A program made the translations under genes and the position numbers. Shown in pieces: positions 24,363 to 33,105 of a DNA stretch of 41,798 nt. Source of the DNA: a virus; the IMG/VR virus record IMGVR_UViG_3300034156_000001, positions 1-41,798 of that record; one strand, written 5' to 3'. The stretch's first letter is position 1; the number at the start of each line of letters is the position of its first letter. The notes below the pieces were generated by a model. It was not told the origin of the DNA, searched no databases, and worked only from the letters and a program-made list of their open reading frames with translations.

Positions 24363-26492
24363 TTAGTGGCATTCACGCCAAGTCGGACCAGTGTGGCCCT
24401 CGGTATCCAGTTGGCACCGGATGTTGAAACTCTCGCCCACGTTGCGGATAGCCTGTTGGCAGACCTCGTGGACAATGGCAGCGATCTCCGGGTTACGTGC
24501 AGCGATCTGGAGTTCATCGTGTACCCAGGCCATGAAGCAGAAGTCACCAGGGTCACCATTCTCGTCGTACCAGCCGTGCTTCAAACCACGCTCCATTAGG
24601 AGCCTTTCGGTCTCAACCACCCAGGCCTTACAGACAATCGCACCGGCACCCTGCAACAGGAAGTTGAGGGCACTGTGTGGGGAACGCACATGAACCATGC
24701 GACCGTCAAGGCCCTTGATCCACTTACGCTTCCACTTGATGTCGAACTTCTTGGTCACATGGTTCCACTTCTGGACATCGACCAGGGCCGCAGTGAGCGA
24801 CTCAGCGAGGGCAGAGATTACCGGTGTGTTCTCAAGGAAGTCCTTCTTCAAGCGCTTGCCATGCTCGGCACCGCCACCAACGATCTGTCCGATCTTGGCG
24901 TTACCAGCACCGTACAAGAACGCATAGATGAACGTCTTAGCGTTGTCACGCCAGAGGTCATGGATGTGGTTGCCCTTCTCCCGTGGTACGTTCTCAGCGA
25001 TACCAGCGGCTACCGCGTTGGCCCAGTGAACGTCCCCGTTAAGGACCTGATCCACATAGGCACCGTTGTCGAACTTGGCACCGAAGTGACCCAGCATGCG
25101 CAGCTCAAGGCCAGACGCATCTCGGCCAACCTGTACGGCGTCCTGCCAGCCTGGGAGATGGCGAGCGAAGTGGGCACCAAACAAGGCACGACACTCTGGT
25201 CCATACGGAGACTTGCCCGCTGGAACCTGACCCATGTTCGGATGGCTGTGAGTCGCTCGGCCTGTGCCAGCACCGTTCGGGTTGATCGACCCATGGATAA
25301 AGCCAGTCTCTGTCTCGCAATACCGTAGCCATGCCTTGTCACCCTCAGCCAGTTGGCCGATACGTTTCTGGAGCATGAGATACCGCTGCACCAACTTGAT
25401 GGCTTCCATCTTCTTGGGGTCATCTACAGTCACACCCTCCAGGGTCTCGTCATCGACGATAGGAGCGCCTTTAGCGGTGAACTCCGTTGGCACCCAGCCT
25501 GCCTCTTTGAGAACCTTCTGGATGTTGTCACGGGACGTTGGAGAGAACACGATGTGCTCAATCGGTGTGTACATGCAGCCCTTGACGTATGGACCCTTGG
25601 CCTTCGTCTTACCGTCAGCGTTGTAGTCAGCAGAGCCAGCCTTGGCGGTCTTGACCATAGGGTACTTGGAGAGCACCTTGCCGGTCTTTGGATGCACGAA
25701 CGGCTCCTTGCCGCCCTTAGCTTCAAACCACGACCCGAAGGTCTTCACGAGGCTCACAAGGAGGTCACTGCGCTCGGCCATCAGCTCACTGTAGAGTTTC
25801 TCAGCGGACCTCTTGTCGAACGGGAAACCGTTGCGTTCCATCTGGGCCAGCGTCCATGCAGCCTCATGCTCAAGGACGACCGCACGGATACCCTCAGGGT
25901 TCTCCGCGTTGAAGTAGAACGGGTCATTGAGGAACTTGCGCATCAGCTTGACGGTGACACGAACGTCCTGACGGCAGTAGACCATCATGGGCTCGTTGAA
26001 GTTCTCCCACTCCATACCGTCCTTGTACTCGATTCCATCGGCAGTCAACTGCTTCTTGAAGTCGTCCTTGTACTCACCCTTCATCTCACCGAGTCGATAG
26101 CCCCAGGCTTCCAGGGAGTGCGAGCCATACCGTTTGCCAGGGATGATCCCACGGCGCAGCAGTACCGCATCGGTGTCCTTCAGGTTCGCATGGAGCAGTC
26201 GGCTCAGTACCAGGGTGTCGATCACACGCTTCCGTGGGATGTTCAACCGCTTGCCTGTGAGCTTCATCTTCATGATGTTCAAGGCTTCACAGTCGTACTT
26301 GATACCGTTGTGGAACACGATGACGCCATCAGGCTTCGCGGCCTCGGCCTCAAGGGCCTTAATGTACGCCAGCACGTCATCCGGTCGGAAGTCAGTGACC
26401 TCGCCAGTGAACATGTCTTCAATGACCCCACAGTGGAACTTGAGGTCTGGGTGATCTAAGAGACCATTGGCCTCAATGTCTGACGCGATCAT
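24363..26492 (-). CDS. 5: DNA polymerase (family A, 3'-5' exonuclease)
   Basis: 709 residues (T7 gp5: 704). The N-terminal exonuclease has MIASDIEANGLLD (Asp5, Glu7) and FHNGIKYDCEAL. A thioredoxin-binding loop insert lies in the thumb region around KGGKEPFVHPKTGKVLSKYP. Polymerase motif A is GRDASGLELRMLGHF, motif B RDNAKTFIYAFLYGAGNAK and motif C AWVHDELQIA. It replicates phage DNA, probably with host thioredoxin as clamp. Gene 5.5 follows by 16 bases. Confidence 0.98.
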   Translation of the reverse strand: MIASDIEANGLLDHPDLKFHCGVIEDMFTGEVTDFRPDDVLAYIKALEAEAAKPDGVIVFHNGIKYDCEALNIMKMKLTGKRLNIPRKRVIDTLVLSRLLHANLKDTDAVLLRRGIIPGKRYGSHSLEAWGYRLGEMKGEYKDDFKKQLTADGIEYKDGMEWENFNEPMMVYCRQDVRVTVKLMRKFLNDPFYFNAENPEGIRAVVLEHEAAWTLAQMERNGFPFDKRSAEKLYSELMAERSDLLVSLVKTFGSWFEAKGGKEPFVHPKTGKVLSKYPMVKTAKAGSADYNADGKTKAKGPYVKGCMYTPIEHIVFSPTSRDNIQKVLKEAGWVPTEFTAKGAPIVDDETLEGVTVDDPKKMEAIKLVQRYLMLQKRIGQLAEGDKAWLRYCETETGFIHGSINPNGAGTGRATHSHPNMGQVPAGKSPYGPECRALFGAHFARHLPGWQDAVQVGRDASGLELRMLGHFGAKFDNGAYVDQVLNGDVHWANAVAAGIAENVPREKGNHIHDLWRDNAKTFIYAFLYGAGNAKIGQIVGGGAEHGKRLKKDFLENTPVISALAESLTAALVDVQKWNHVTKKFDIKWKRKWIKGLDGRMVHVRSPHSALNFLLQGAGAIVCKAWVVETERLLMERGLKHGWYDENGDPGDFCFMAWVHDELQIAARNPEIAAIVHEVCQQAIRNVGESFNIRCQLDTEGHTGPTWRECH

Positions 26493-26553
26493 AGCGCCTC
26501 CTATGGGGTTGAGTGAATTGATCGAAAGGGACTCCCGAAGGAATCCCCTTGAA

Positions 26554-26742
26554 TCACACCACTACCGTCAGGTCAGCCTTGTGGGTCGCCTTACGGGACA
26601 GCTCAGCAGCTTGCAGACCTTCAGTTGCCGCCTGGATGGCAGCACGGTACGCCAGGACCTTGGCCTTGGCCTTGTCGTTACGGCGAGCTTGAACACGGCC
26701 AGCGAGGGCCAACAGGAATTGCACGAGGTCGAAGTTACGCAT
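26554..26742 (-). CDS. Small basic helical protein between genes 4 and 5
   Basis: 62 residues from the ATG at 26742, with AGGAG 10 bases upstream. MRNFDLVQFLLALAGRVQAR, then an Ala/Lys/Gln-rich helical stretch, resembles T7 gp4.3 (70 residues) in place, composition and helical N-terminal amphipathic region. Sequence identity is too low to be sure of homology. Function unknown. Confidence 0.65.
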   Translation of the reverse strand: MRNFDLVQFLLALAGRVQARRNDKAKAKVLAYRAAIQAATEGLQAAELSRKATHKADLTVVV

Positions 26743-26744
26743 AG

Positions 26745-28469
<1,725 letters not shown>

Positions 28470-29036
28470 TTATAGCAGGGCGTCCGTCAGCTTGACCTCC
28501 TTCGGGCCTTCGCCTTCAGGGTAACGCCACGTTAGATTGAGGAACTTCTCGCGCATCTTGCCGAAGCGTTCCGGTGTGTAGTCCTGGCGTACCGGCTCCA
28601 GTTCGTGCCAGCTCTTTGCTCCCTCAAAGGTCACATAAGCAGTCTCGAAGGTGCGGCCAGTCAGGACGAATTGGTTCAGGTTGAAGTCGAACGCATCGAC
28701 CGCTTCCAGGGCCAGCTCGACATCGTAAAGAACCACGTCGATGTTCCCCACGGCCTTGAAGCCACCGATCAGGCGATCAGACACGGCCTCGGAGTACATG
28801 CGGAAGCCCAGGTGGTCAACACCAAGACGGACCAGCAGTTCACCCAGGATCTTGTGGGCCTCGGCTTGATCCTGATGGACCGAACCAGCAGCGACCACGA
28901 TGTCGATGTCCTTGGGCTGTTCTTGAAAGTACACATCACGGGCAAAGCCGCCAGCGATGACCACGGAATAACCATGGCTGCGCAGATCCTCAACGAGGGC
29001 CAGCGCTGTGTCAACTTGGTCTTTAGTAACAGACAT
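28470..29036 (-). CDS. Nucleotidyltransferase-fold protein (PolyA polymerase/CCA head-like)
   Basis: 188 residues. VVIAGGFARDVYFQEQPKDI followed by DIVV is the GG-x-x-RD...DID signature of the polymerase beta superfamily, which binds two metals and NTP in PolyA polymerase and CCA-adding enzymes. Only the head domain is present, with no recognisable RNA-binding tail, so the substrate is unknown; an RNA, protein or small molecule could be modified. It lies between lysozyme and primase where T7 has a homing endonuclease (3.8). A phage promoter stands 73 bases downstream, in front of gene 3.5. Confidence 0.85.
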   Translation of the reverse strand: MSVTKDQVDTALALVEDLRSHGYSVVIAGGFARDVYFQEQPKDIDIVVAAGSVHQDQAEAHKILGELLVRLGVDHLGFRMYSEAVSDRLIGGFKAVGNIDVVLYDVELALEAVDAFDFNLNQFVLTGRTFETAYVTFEGAKSWHELEPVRQDYTPERFGKMREKFLNLTWRYPEGEGPKEVKLTDALL

Positions 29037-29108
29037 GGAAGTAGTCTCCTTGAAGTTGAGTTGTGAACAGGACTCTGACACGGATCGCAGCCAGTGATAT
29101 TCCGTCAG

Positions 29109-29129
29109 TCCTGTTCTTGTGAGGGTTAT
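29109..29129 (-). promoter_or_regulatory. Phage promoter before the nucleotidyltransferase and gene 4
   Basis: Minus strand CAATAACCCTCACAAGAACA; AAG subclass. It overlaps the end of the lysozyme gene and reads into the nucleotidyltransferase, primase and polymerase genes. Confidence 0.85.
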
Positions 29130-29587
29130 TGATTGACCGCAGCCCACCACGCCTTAGCGTCGAAGCTCGGACATGCCTTGCCAGGGTCCAGATCCCGGTG
29201 ACCACATACAGGAAGATCCTGATAGGCCCCGTCGAAGTCCTTACCGCTGGTCATACGCCACAGCAGGGTGTGCAGAGAGGCCTTCTGAAGGTCCGTGAAG
29301 TTGTCCTCGGGTTTCCCATTGGCGTCAATCCCACCAGCCAGACAGATGCCCAGGGAGTCGTGGTTGCGCCCCTTTACGTGGGACCCTACGACATCATGAG
29401 GGCGACCTTCTTCGATAGTGCCATCACGGCGAATCACGAAGTGGTAACCAATTGCCAGCCAGCCCTGTTGGACGTGCCACATTTGGATCTCTTTGCGACC
29501 AATGTCCATGGTTGGCTTGGTTGCAGCGCAGTGGACCACGATCAGATTGGTCACGAGGCGCTTGTTGAACTTTACAGTCGATGCCAT
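29126..29587 (-). CDS. 3.5: N-acetylmuramoyl-L-alanine amidase (T7 lysozyme)
   Basis: 153 residues (T7: 151). Zinc ligands His19 (IVVHCAATKP), His130 and Cys139, with the catalytic Tyr48 (AIGYHF) and Lys137 (DPGKACPSFD) of T7 lysozyme. It cleaves the amide bond between muramic acid and peptide and, in T7, also inhibits the phage RNA polymerase to switch transcription to late genes. Both roles are plausible here. It follows gene 3 by 10 bases. Confidence 0.97.
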   Translation of the reverse strand: MASTVKFNKRLVTNLIVVHCAATKPTMDIGRKEIQMWHVQQGWLAIGYHFVIRRDGTIEEGRPHDVVGSHVKGRNHDSLGICLAGGIDANGKPEDNFTDLQKASLHTLLWRMTSGKDFDGAYQDLPVCGHRDLDPGKACPSFDAKAWWAAVNQ

Positions 29588-29597
29588 TACGGGCTCC

Positions 29598-30038
29598 TTA
29601 CTTTTCGACGAGGATGCCCTTAGGGATCTCCTTCTTGGGTTCTTTGAGCCAACAGGCCGGGATCAGCTTGTCAGCGTAGATGATGCCATGCTTCTCGCAC
29701 CACATCCCATAAGTCGTCTTGGAGCCAGCATAGAGCTTGCTCTTCGAGGAACTGAATACCAGACGGATGTCCAGATCGGGATACTGGGCGCGGACCAACA
29801 GGTGCTTCTGACGGTCAGCCGTCTCGAAGATCCCCTTGGTTTCCACGATGATCCCGTTCGGTAGGAACAGGTCGGGGTTGTACTTAGCGGTCCTCTCAGG
29901 GACCACGTAAGTCAGATAATGTGTCTCGAAGCCAGGAGTCACACCCAGCTTCTTGCAGTGCGCCACGTTACGTTCCTCAAGGCCCGACCGATAGATACCG
30001 GTGCGGGCATTGCGTGGGCCGGAATAACCGATGCCCAT
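29598..30038 (-). CDS. 3: Endonuclease I (Holliday junction resolvase)
   Basis: 146 residues (T7 gp3: 149). Active-site set Glu21 (RSGLEE), Asp56 (YNPDLFLPNG), Glu66 and Lys68 (VETKG), then DIRLVFSSSKSKLYAGS and CEKHGIIYADKLIPACW as in T7. It resolves branched DNA and breaks host DNA to supply nucleotides. The ATG overlaps the SSB stop (TGATG). Confidence 0.97.
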   Translation of the reverse strand: MGIGYSGPRNARTGIYRSGLEERNVAHCKKLGVTPGFETHYLTYVVPERTAKYNPDLFLPNGIIVETKGIFETADRQKHLLVRAQYPDLDIRLVFSSSKSKLYAGSKTTYGMWCEKHGIIYADKLIPACWLKEPKKEIPKGILVEK

Positions 30039-30739
30039 CAGAAGTCGTCGTCGGATGCAGGACCCTGGTCGTTGTCGTCAGAGTCATCAGCAGCTTCGGC
30101 AGGGGTCTCACGGAAACCCTCTTCGTCGTAGGAGTCATCGACGTAACCGCCGTCAACTTCTTCGCCATCCCAGCCACCTTCGTCACCGCCACCGAACTCG
30201 ACCAGCTTGACCAGCATCACGCCGTCCATCTGGAGCTTGATCGAAGCACCGACCGCAGTGTTCCACTTGTACGGGAACACAGAGAAACGGACCTTCAGCT
30301 CGGAGCCGCCAGAGATGTTCGGCACTACGTCGATCTTCTTGCCACGGGCGTCAGCCACCTTCAGGTTGATCGCACGGTTCTCTTCGGTCTTCTTATCGAC
30401 GTAGGAGGCGTAGCACTTGAACTTGAAGATCACGTTGCCCTGGCCGTCTTCAAACCATGGCATGTCACCTTGGCGTACTGGAATAGGGCGCTTGCCTGGA
30501 GCTACCTTCGGTGGGTTCGCTTCGTTCTCAGCGACCATCTCGGCGTAGGCATCATCGGCAATCTTGGTCAGCTTCTTGATCATCGGTGCCGCTTCTTTCT
30601 TCGGCACGATCAGGTTGACCTTGTGCTCACCGCGTGGTTGCGGGAATTCGTCGTTACCATAATCCGGCTTCTGCAAGGCGGCGTATGGAGCAGCGATGCC
30701 CAGAGGGGAAACCAGCAGTACTTTCTTCTGTGCAGCCAT
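30038..30739 (-). CDS. 2.5: Single-stranded DNA-binding protein
   Basis: 233 residues (T7 gp2.5: 232). OB-fold body with the T7-like start KKVLLVSPLGIAAPYAALQKP and a long acidic C-terminus ending DNDQGPASDDDF. The terminal Phe is the conserved hook for polymerase and primase-helicase. It coats ssDNA and promotes annealing. A phage promoter lies 55 bases upstream. Confidence 0.96.
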   Translation of the reverse strand: MAAQKKVLLVSPLGIAAPYAALQKPDYGNDEFPQPRGEHKVNLIVPKKEAAPMIKKLTKIADDAYAEMVAENEANPPKVAPGKRPIPVRQGDMPWFEDGQGNVIFKFKCYASYVDKKTEENRAINLKVADARGKKIDVVPNISGGSELKVRFSVFPYKWNTAVGASIKLQMDGVMLVKLVEFGGGDEGGWDGEEVDGGYVDDSYDEEGFRETPAEAADDSDDNDQGPASDDDF

Positions 30740-30793
30740 GATAAATCTCCTGTTGTCAAATAAAATCGGTCTTCAGGACGGCCCGAAGGTCAT

Positions 30794-30814
30794 CCTGTTC
30801 TTGTGAGGGTTTTT
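30794..30814 (-). promoter_or_regulatory. Phage promoter before the SSB gene (phi2.5)
   Basis: Minus strand TAAAAACCCTCACAAGAACA; AAG subclass. It overlaps the stop of the preceding gene. Confidence 0.88.
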
Positions 30815-31151
30815 AGTCCCGGTTGATCTGCCTGTCGCGCAGAAGTACTTGGTCATAAAGGATCTTGGCGGGGTTGATGCGGATCGCTTGGCAGACCTTG
30901 AAGACAGCCCACTCGAAGTTCACTTGAAGGAACTCCTTGCGGAACCGTAATGATCCGTGCTTGACATGGCACTTCCCTGGTCGCTTCTCGGCGCACTCAA
31001 GGAGTACACCCTCAACGAGAGCGCGCTGGTGGTCATCGAACGCATGGACCCATACAGCAGCAGCAATGCCAGCCGCCTTGGTCACCGTGAAGTTTTGGAT
31101 ATGAAGGAAGCCATCAGGACGGCTCCGTGTGTTTCCCTGGGCGCGCCTCAT
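30813..31151 (-). CDS. Hypothetical protein upstream of SSB
   Basis: 112 residues from the ATG at 31151, which overlaps the upstream stop (ATGA); an ATG at 31163 would add four residues. Basic; contains DGFLHIQNFTVTKAAGIAAA and ends LYDQVLLRDRQINRD. No recognised family. Co-transcribed with gp2 and the kinase. Lies where T7 has nothing between genes 2 and 2.5. Confidence 0.7.
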   Translation of the reverse strand: MRRAQGNTRSRPDGFLHIQNFTVTKAAGIAAAVWVHAFDDHQRALVEGVLLECAEKRPGKCHVKHGSLRFRKEFLQVNFEWAVFKVCQAIRINPAKILYDQVLLRDRQINRD

Positions 31152-31465
31152 ACAGCCACCCATTCGGTGATCGTCTTGGTGACTTCACGGGATACAGCCT
31201 CGACCTCAGTCATGTCGTCGTAGCAGTAGTACCAGTCGGTATGATACGAGCCAGAGCGGGAGGCACTCACGGAGAAACATCGGCCACTCTCGGTGTGCTT
31301 AATGACCCGCGTGCAGTGCTGGTACTTGTGGTCCTGGGTCCAGTCGTCATCTTCTGCGACCTCCCAGCCATCGAAGTAATCATCAGCCGAGAACACGCTA
31401 CGGCGACCTTTGCTGTCATCGCTGCTGGAGTTGGTCCAGAGTTCTTTCAGTTCACTTGGCGTCAT
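31148..31465 (-). CDS. Hypothetical acidic protein
   Basis: 105 residues, strongly acidic and aromatic (DDYFDGWEVAEDDDW, YHTDWYYCYDDMTEVEA). It overlaps gp2 at its start and the next gene at its end, as in a coupled chain. GGAGGTGA precedes the ATG inside the gp2 gene. The acidic surface could mimic DNA or bind a basic partner, but this is only a thought. No family recognised. Confidence 0.7.
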   Translation of the reverse strand: MTPSELKELWTNSSSDDSKGRRSVFSADDYFDGWEVAEDDDWTQDHKYQHCTRVIKHTESGRCFSVSASRSGSYHTDWYYCYDDMTEVEAVSREVTKTITEWVAV

Positions 31466-31619
31466 GGGTCACCTCCTGGCGCACACGGTCCACATTCTCT
31501 GGGCCATACTCCAGCTCAGCGGCCTCAAGGGCCTCGTCGAGGTTACGGGCCCATACTGGCACCCACTGGCCGTGAACTTCGGCCTTGAACAGTTTCATCT
31601 TTTGCTTCAGCAGATTCAT
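31452..31619 (-). CDS. 2: gp2-like inhibitor of host RNA polymerase
   Basis: 55 residues (T7 gp2: 64). VPVWARNLDEALEAAELEYG, then PENVDRVR, aligns with T7 [20 protein letters not shown] and PAGFEVTRVR. Arg45 and Arg47 match T7 Arg56 and Arg58, which are needed to bind the beta' jaw. It should block sigma70 open-complex formation so that host polymerase does not run into phage polymerase. The ATG overlaps the kinase stop (ATGA). Same place as T7 gene 2, shortly before gene 2.5. Confidence 0.85.
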   Translation of the reverse strand: MNLLKQKMKLFKAEVHGQWVPVWARNLDEALEAAELEYGPENVDRVRQEVTHDAK

Positions 31620-32332
31620 GGCAGCAGCACTCCTTGGGTTTTCAGTTGGGTGATCATCTCGGCAGGGTAGCCCCACTCGTTCAGGACCACGGCGCTCATA
31701 AAGAAGCCGATCAGGTCCAGGTCGGTGACGTGATAGGACGCATCGTCCACGCCAGGGATGAACCACATGCGGTGCAGGCGGACCATATGGACCTTCTCGA
31801 TCTTGGCAGAGCCCGTGGAGTCAGACCACAGGGTCCCAGTCAGTTGACCCAGGCGAACGTATTCGTTGCGCTGGCGCATGTCCGACACAACGATCAGATC
31901 AGCACCACCAAGGGCGTGACCACGGATGGCCTTGATGCCCTCTTCCAGCCACACATCAGGGTTCACCAGATGGTTGCGGCGGTAGTCGGTGCCGTACTGC
32001 TGAAGGTGCCAGCGGGGCGACCGTGGGCGACCCATCCAGTCACCATCACCGTCACGCTCCTTGATGTTCATCAGCCAGGAACGGTAAGGGCCCTCAGGGA
32101 TCTCCTTGATAGCGAGGTCGCCCAGAAGCTGGTCCTTGGTGTCACTGTGGAACCACTGGAGCAGGGTGTCCTTCGGGATCTTCCACGAGGCCAGATCGTC
32201 GGCACACTGTTCCTTAAGGACATCGCCCATAGCCACACGGGACACGCTGTAGCCTTGTGACTGAAGCAGCTCAATTAGTGTGTCCTTACCGGAACGGCCA
32301 CGCACTGAGGTCAAGCAGATAACTTGGGTCAT
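31616..32332 (-). CDS. Deoxynucleoside monophosphate kinase (P-loop)
   Basis: 238 residues. The P-loop is LTSVRGRSGKDTLIELL near residue 10, followed by a lid-like Arg-rich segment (GRPRSPRWHLQQYGTDYRR) and LIVVSDMRQRNEYVRL. This is the pattern of phage dNMP kinases of the T4 gp1 type, which phosphorylate dGMP, dTMP and modified dCMP to feed replication. It holds the slot of T7 gp1.7, a kinase without a classic P-loop, so the same job may be done by an unrelated enzyme. First main gene after the promoter at 32375-32399. Confidence 0.88.
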   Translation of the reverse strand: MTQVICLTSVRGRSGKDTLIELLQSQGYSVSRVAMGDVLKEQCADDLASWKIPKDTLLQWFHSDTKDQLLGDLAIKEIPEGPYRSWLMNIKERDGDGDWMGRPRSPRWHLQQYGTDYRRNHLVNPDVWLEEGIKAIRGHALGGADLIVVSDMRQRNEYVRLGQLTGTLWSDSTGSAKIEKVHMVRLHRMWFIPGVDDASYHVTDLDLIGFFMSAVVLNEWGYPAEMITQLKTQGVLLP

Positions 32333-32374
32333 CGGAAGTAGTCTCCATTTGATGAATGAATCGGCACGGTTAGT

Positions 32375-32399
32375 CCGTGTTCTTGTGAGGGTTTTTAAA
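32375..32399 (-). promoter_or_regulatory. Phage promoter before the dNMP kinase
   Basis: Minus strand TTTAAAAACCCTCACAAGAA, then CACGGA; AAG subclass, full consensus. It overlaps the end of a 26-residue ORF and lies about 100 bases after the TE-like terminator. Confidence 0.9.
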
Positions 32400-32475
32400 T
32401 CCGCTTGATGAACTCAACGGCCAGCAGGGCGCATATAAGGATCACGTAGGCGTCTACAGGATTTAGGGATGTCAT
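32395..32475 (-). CDS. 26-residue membrane-like peptide
   Basis: ATG at 32475 with AAGGAG 8 bases upstream; the product is MTSLNPVDAYVILICALLAV followed by EFIKRI, a single hydrophobic helix with a basic end. It sits between the TE-like terminator and a phage promoter whose sequence includes its stop codon. T7 has similarly tiny genes (1.4, 1.5) in this place. Real expression is unproven. Confidence 0.5.
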   Translation of the reverse strand: MTSLNPVDAYVILICALLAVEFIKRI

Positions 32476-32499
32476 GTCAAGCTCCTTTTAGATGGACGT

Positions 32500-32531
32500 A
32501 AAAAAGCCCCACCGACCGAAGTCAGTGAGGC
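32500..32531 (-). terminator. Early transcription terminator (TE position)
   Basis: Minus-strand RNA GCCUCACUGAC-UUCG-GUCGGUGGGGC followed by UUUUUU: an 11-bp stem with three G-U pairs, a UUCG tetraloop and a U-tract. It lies after ligase and one further gene, the place where T7 TE stops host polymerase. Confidence 0.92.
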
Positions 32532-32539
32532 GATTTGAG

Positions 32540-32983
32540 TTACTTGGTGTAGGTCCCGATGGCCTTGTGTAGGTCATCCAGTTGACCCTGGAGCAGGGTG
32601 ATGTTCTTGCGGTAGGCCTGACGAGCGCCATTGAGTTCCTTGGAGGTGACCTTCAGGTCCTCCACGTCTCGCAGGTTCTGGATCAGCAGGTGGATGGCTG
32701 GGTACTGCTTCGAGGCGTCATTCCGGTATCCGCAACCGAGTTCCCTGTTGGGATCAATACGACCCTGAAGGATGTCCTCAATGAAGCCTTGCAGCTCTTG
32801 CTTGGCGATGGTTCGGCGGTTACGTTCACGACCCTCGTTTTCATCACGAGCTTTCTGGGCCGCTTCCGCTTCTTCAAGGTCCCGAACTCGCTTACGGGCT
32901 GGTCCAGAGGCTCGGTGGGCAACGTAGGCTCCGAGTGCGAAGAGAGTGATGGCAGCGATTGCAAGGAAAGTACCGAACGACAT
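32540..32983 (-). CDS. Membrane-anchored coiled-coil protein
   Basis: 147 residues; the ATG at 32983 has GGAGG 7 bases upstream. N-terminal membrane helix FGTFLAIAAITLFALGAYVA, then a charged Glu/Arg/Ala coiled-coil region (about 28-70) and a second helical part. Last gene before the TE-like terminator. The architecture is that of an i-spanin, but true spanin genes lie in the late region, so another membrane role, such as superinfection control, is possible. Family unknown. Confidence 0.75.
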   Translation of the reverse strand: MSFGTFLAIAAITLFALGAYVAHRASGPARKRVRDLEEAEAAQKARDENEGRERNRRTIAKQELQGFIEDILQGRIDPNRELGCGYRNDASKQYPAIHLLIQNLRDVEDLKVTSKELNGARQAYRKNITLLQGQLDDLHKAIGTYTK

Positions 32984-33102
32984 TTTGTGGCCTCCAATGA
33001 TTGGTTGATTGCAACTTGGTTCTTCAGGTGGCAGTAGAAGCATGGGAGCGCAACTATCTTGCACCCACAGGCCCCACAGCGCATTACGGCTGGAGGGCAC
33101 AT
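32683..33102 (-). CDS. Cys-rich ORF after ligase, overlapping the next gene
   Basis: The ATG at 33102 has AAGGAG 6 bases upstream, just past the ligase stop. The first 35 residues hold MRCGACGCKIVALPCFYCH, a CxxCxC...CxxCH zinc-ribbon-like arrangement. The frame then stays open to 139 residues, but beyond about residue 40 it runs antiphase through the coiled-coil gene and looks like a shadow (Ser/Pro/Arg/Lys-rich). Either a genuine overlapping gene or a mini zinc protein whose end was altered by a frameshift. Confidence 0.4.
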   Translation of the reverse strand: MCPPAVMRCGACGCKIVALPCFYCHLKNQVAINQSLEATKCRSVLSLQSLPSLSSHSEPTLPTEPLDQPVSEFGTLKKRKRPRKLVMKTRVVNVTAEPSPSKSCKASLRTSFRVVLIPTGNSVADTGMTPRSSTQPSTC

Positions 33103-33105
33103 GGC

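Noticed and set aside
25353-26459. Plus-strand open frame of 368 codons opposite the DNA polymerase gene
   Set aside because: Antisense shadow; it mirrors conserved exonuclease codons and shows no family features.
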